5,918 nt of DNA from an uncultured Ruminococcus sp. GTDB taxonomy: Bacteria > Bacillota > Clostridia > Oscillospirales > Acutalibacteraceae. Shown here in pieces: positions 4,916 through 5,918 of this stretch. Position numbers and translations under genes: made by a program. The notes beneath the pieces were generated by a model. It saw only the letters and a list, made by a program, of their open reading frames with translations. It searched no databases and was not told where the DNA came from. Position 1 is the stretch's first letter. Every line of letters starts with the position of its first letter. The stretch covers positions 1-5,918 of the forward strand of contig CACWNZ010000103.1 of the NCBI GenBank assembly GCA_902762335.1, written 5' to 3'.

Positions 4916-5917
4916 TCATTCGCTGTCCCTTACCCTTACGGCTTCCTCGTCCTCGTGACGTATCTGAGCGCGCTTTATCTTGCCGCTGAAGGTCTTGGGC
5001 AGCTCGTCCACGAATTCTATAACTCTCGGATATTTATAGGGCGCCGTAGTTCTCTTTACGTGATCCTGAAGCTCCTTCTTGAGAGCCTCGCTCGGCTCGT
5101 AGCCCTTTTTAAGTACGATAGTAGCCTTGACGACCTGACCTCTCACGGGGTCGGGTACGCCTGTAATGGCGCATTCTACAACTGCGTCATGCTCTATCAG
5201 TGCGCTTTCTACCTCAAAGGGTCCTATGCGGTAGCCCGAGCATTTAATAACGTCGTCGTTTCTGCCCACGAACCAATAATAGCCCTCGGTGTCGCGCCAT
5301 GCCATGTCGCAGGTGTTGTAGCAGGCGCCGTGAAGCTTCTGCTCGGTCATCATGGGGTTGTGATAGTAGCCCGTGAAAAGTCCCACGGGGGGCTTGTCCT
5401 TTATGCCCATTATGCAGATAGAGCCCTCCTCGCCGTCCTCTACCTCCTTGCCGAAGTTATCGAGCAGGCGAAGGTCATATATGGGCGACGGCTTGCCCGA
5501 CGAGCCTACCTTTATATCGTCCCATTGGAAGTCCGCAAGAAGCACCGAGCCCTCGGACTGTCCGAAGCCCTGATAGATATTATGCCCCGTGAGCTTCTGC
5601 CATTTTGTGTTGACCTCCGCATTCAGAGGCTCGCCTGCGGTCGCGTAGTGCTGTATAGATGAGAGATCATAGCCTGCAACGTCCTCAAGCAGCATGAAGC
5701 GGTACATCGTGGGCGGCGCACAGAAGGTCGTCAGCCTGTACTGCGACATCTTCTCAAGCAGCTTTGCGGGTACGAACTTATCCATATCGTATGCGAATAC
5801 TACAGCCCCGCAGATCCACTGACCGTATATCTTGCCCCAGCCGAACTTTGCCCAGCCCGAATCGCTCACGCTCATGTGCAGTTTGTTCTCCTGCACGCGC
5901 TGCCAATACTTAGCCGC
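4916..5917 (-). CDS. Acyl-CoA synthetase, AMP-forming (ANL superfamily, medium-chain/acetyl-CoA synthetase-like), partial C-terminal part
   Basis: The enzyme activates a carboxylic acid with ATP to an acyl-adenylate, then to the CoA thioester. The frame is open to the right edge, so 333 C-terminal residues of a protein usually near 550 are seen; the N-terminal part with the ATP-phosphate loop (usually SGTTGxPK) is outside. Counting from the edge, the fragment shows SVSDSGWAKFGWGKIYGQW (16-34), HYATAGEPLN (90-99), YQGFGQSEG (115-123; adenylate-binding motif), the hinge region GRNDDVIKCSGYRIGP (218-233), and PKTFSGKIKR (308-317) with the likely catalytic lysine K313. The SDSGWAK and GEPLN segments resemble the medium-chain (ACSM-like) acyl-CoA synthetases more than classical acetyl-CoA synthetase. 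The exact acid is not predictable. A hairpin terminator follows, and the serC promoter begins a separate unit, so there is no sign of co-transcription with serC. Confidence 0.92.
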   Translation of the reverse strand, partial: AAKYWQRVQENKLHMSVSDSGWAKFGWGKIYGQWICGAVVFAYDMDKFVPAKLLEKMSQYRLTTFCAPPTMYRFMLLEDVAGYDLSSIQHYATAGEPLNAEVNTKWQKLTGHNIYQGFGQSEGSVLLADFQWDDIKVGSSGKPSPIYDLRLLDNFGKEVEDGEEGSICIMGIKDKPPVGLFTGYYHNPMMTEQKLHGACYNTCDMAWRDTEGYYWFVGRNDDVIKCSGYRIGPFEVESALIEHDAVVECAITGVPDPVRGQVVKATIVLKKGYEPSEALKKELQDHVKRTTAPYKYPRVIEFVDELPKTFSGKIKRAQIRHEDEEAVRVRDSE

Positions 5918-5918
5918 A

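Noticed and set aside
4796..5662. A 288-codon plus-strand reading frame
   Set aside because: It is mostly antisense to the acyl-CoA synthetase, whose motifs are unmistakable. Its start lies in the terminator and promoter region of minus-strand genes.
1..5918. CRISPR arrays, tRNA or rRNA genes, insertion sequences or phage genes
   Set aside because: No spaced direct repeats, tRNA-like folds, transposase motifs or terminal inverted repeats were seen. The region reads as ordinary chromosomal metabolic operons.

Overview
All supported genes lie on the minus strand, so transcription runs from the right edge to the left. The gene content suggests an anaerobic, hydrogen-producing Firmicute of the Clostridia, perhaps Ruminococcus or a relative. 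The evidence is [FeFe]-hydrogenase maturases beside a TM1266-type regulator, a clostridial-type serA/serC pair, near-consensus sigma-A promoters, and purine-rich GGAGG ribosome binding sites about 8 nt from the starts. The genus is an inference and cannot be fixed from this window.

Layout in the direction of transcription. (1) 5917-4916: the C-terminal part of an ANL-superfamily acyl-CoA synthetase, cut by the right edge and followed by a long terminator hairpin (4869-4834). (2) 4756-2306: a complete serine biosynthesis operon. It has a TTGACT-N17-TATAAT promoter, serC (phosphoserine aminotransferase), an 84-nt intercistronic gap with a strong 13-bp hairpin, serA (3-phosphoglycerate dehydrogenase with a C-terminal ACT domain) and an intrinsic terminator. 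(3) 2259-1: the start of an [FeFe]-hydrogenase maturation operon. It has a TTGAAA-N17-TATAAT promoter, an approximately 185-nt leader, a small TM1266-family regulator, hydE and hydG. The regulator and hydE overlap by 4 nt. hydG runs off the left edge with about 240 N-terminal residues present.

SerA and SerC carry out the first two steps from 3-phosphoglycerate to serine; the phosphatase is not in the window. HydE and HydG are radical-SAM enzymes that build the H-cluster of [FeFe] hydrogenase. HydF and the hydrogenase structural genes are not visible and may lie beyond the left edge.

The most interesting element is the hydrogenase-operon leader. It carries an intrinsic terminator upstream of the first gene, a sequence exactly complementary to the terminator loop region (a possible antiterminator), a long-range P1-like helix, and a further helix that would form a pseudoknot with it. 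This is the layout of a transcription-terminating riboswitch or attenuator. I could not match it to a riboswitch class from memory. Long plus-strand reading frames antisense to hydG, hydE and the acyl-CoA synthetase are judged to be shadows.
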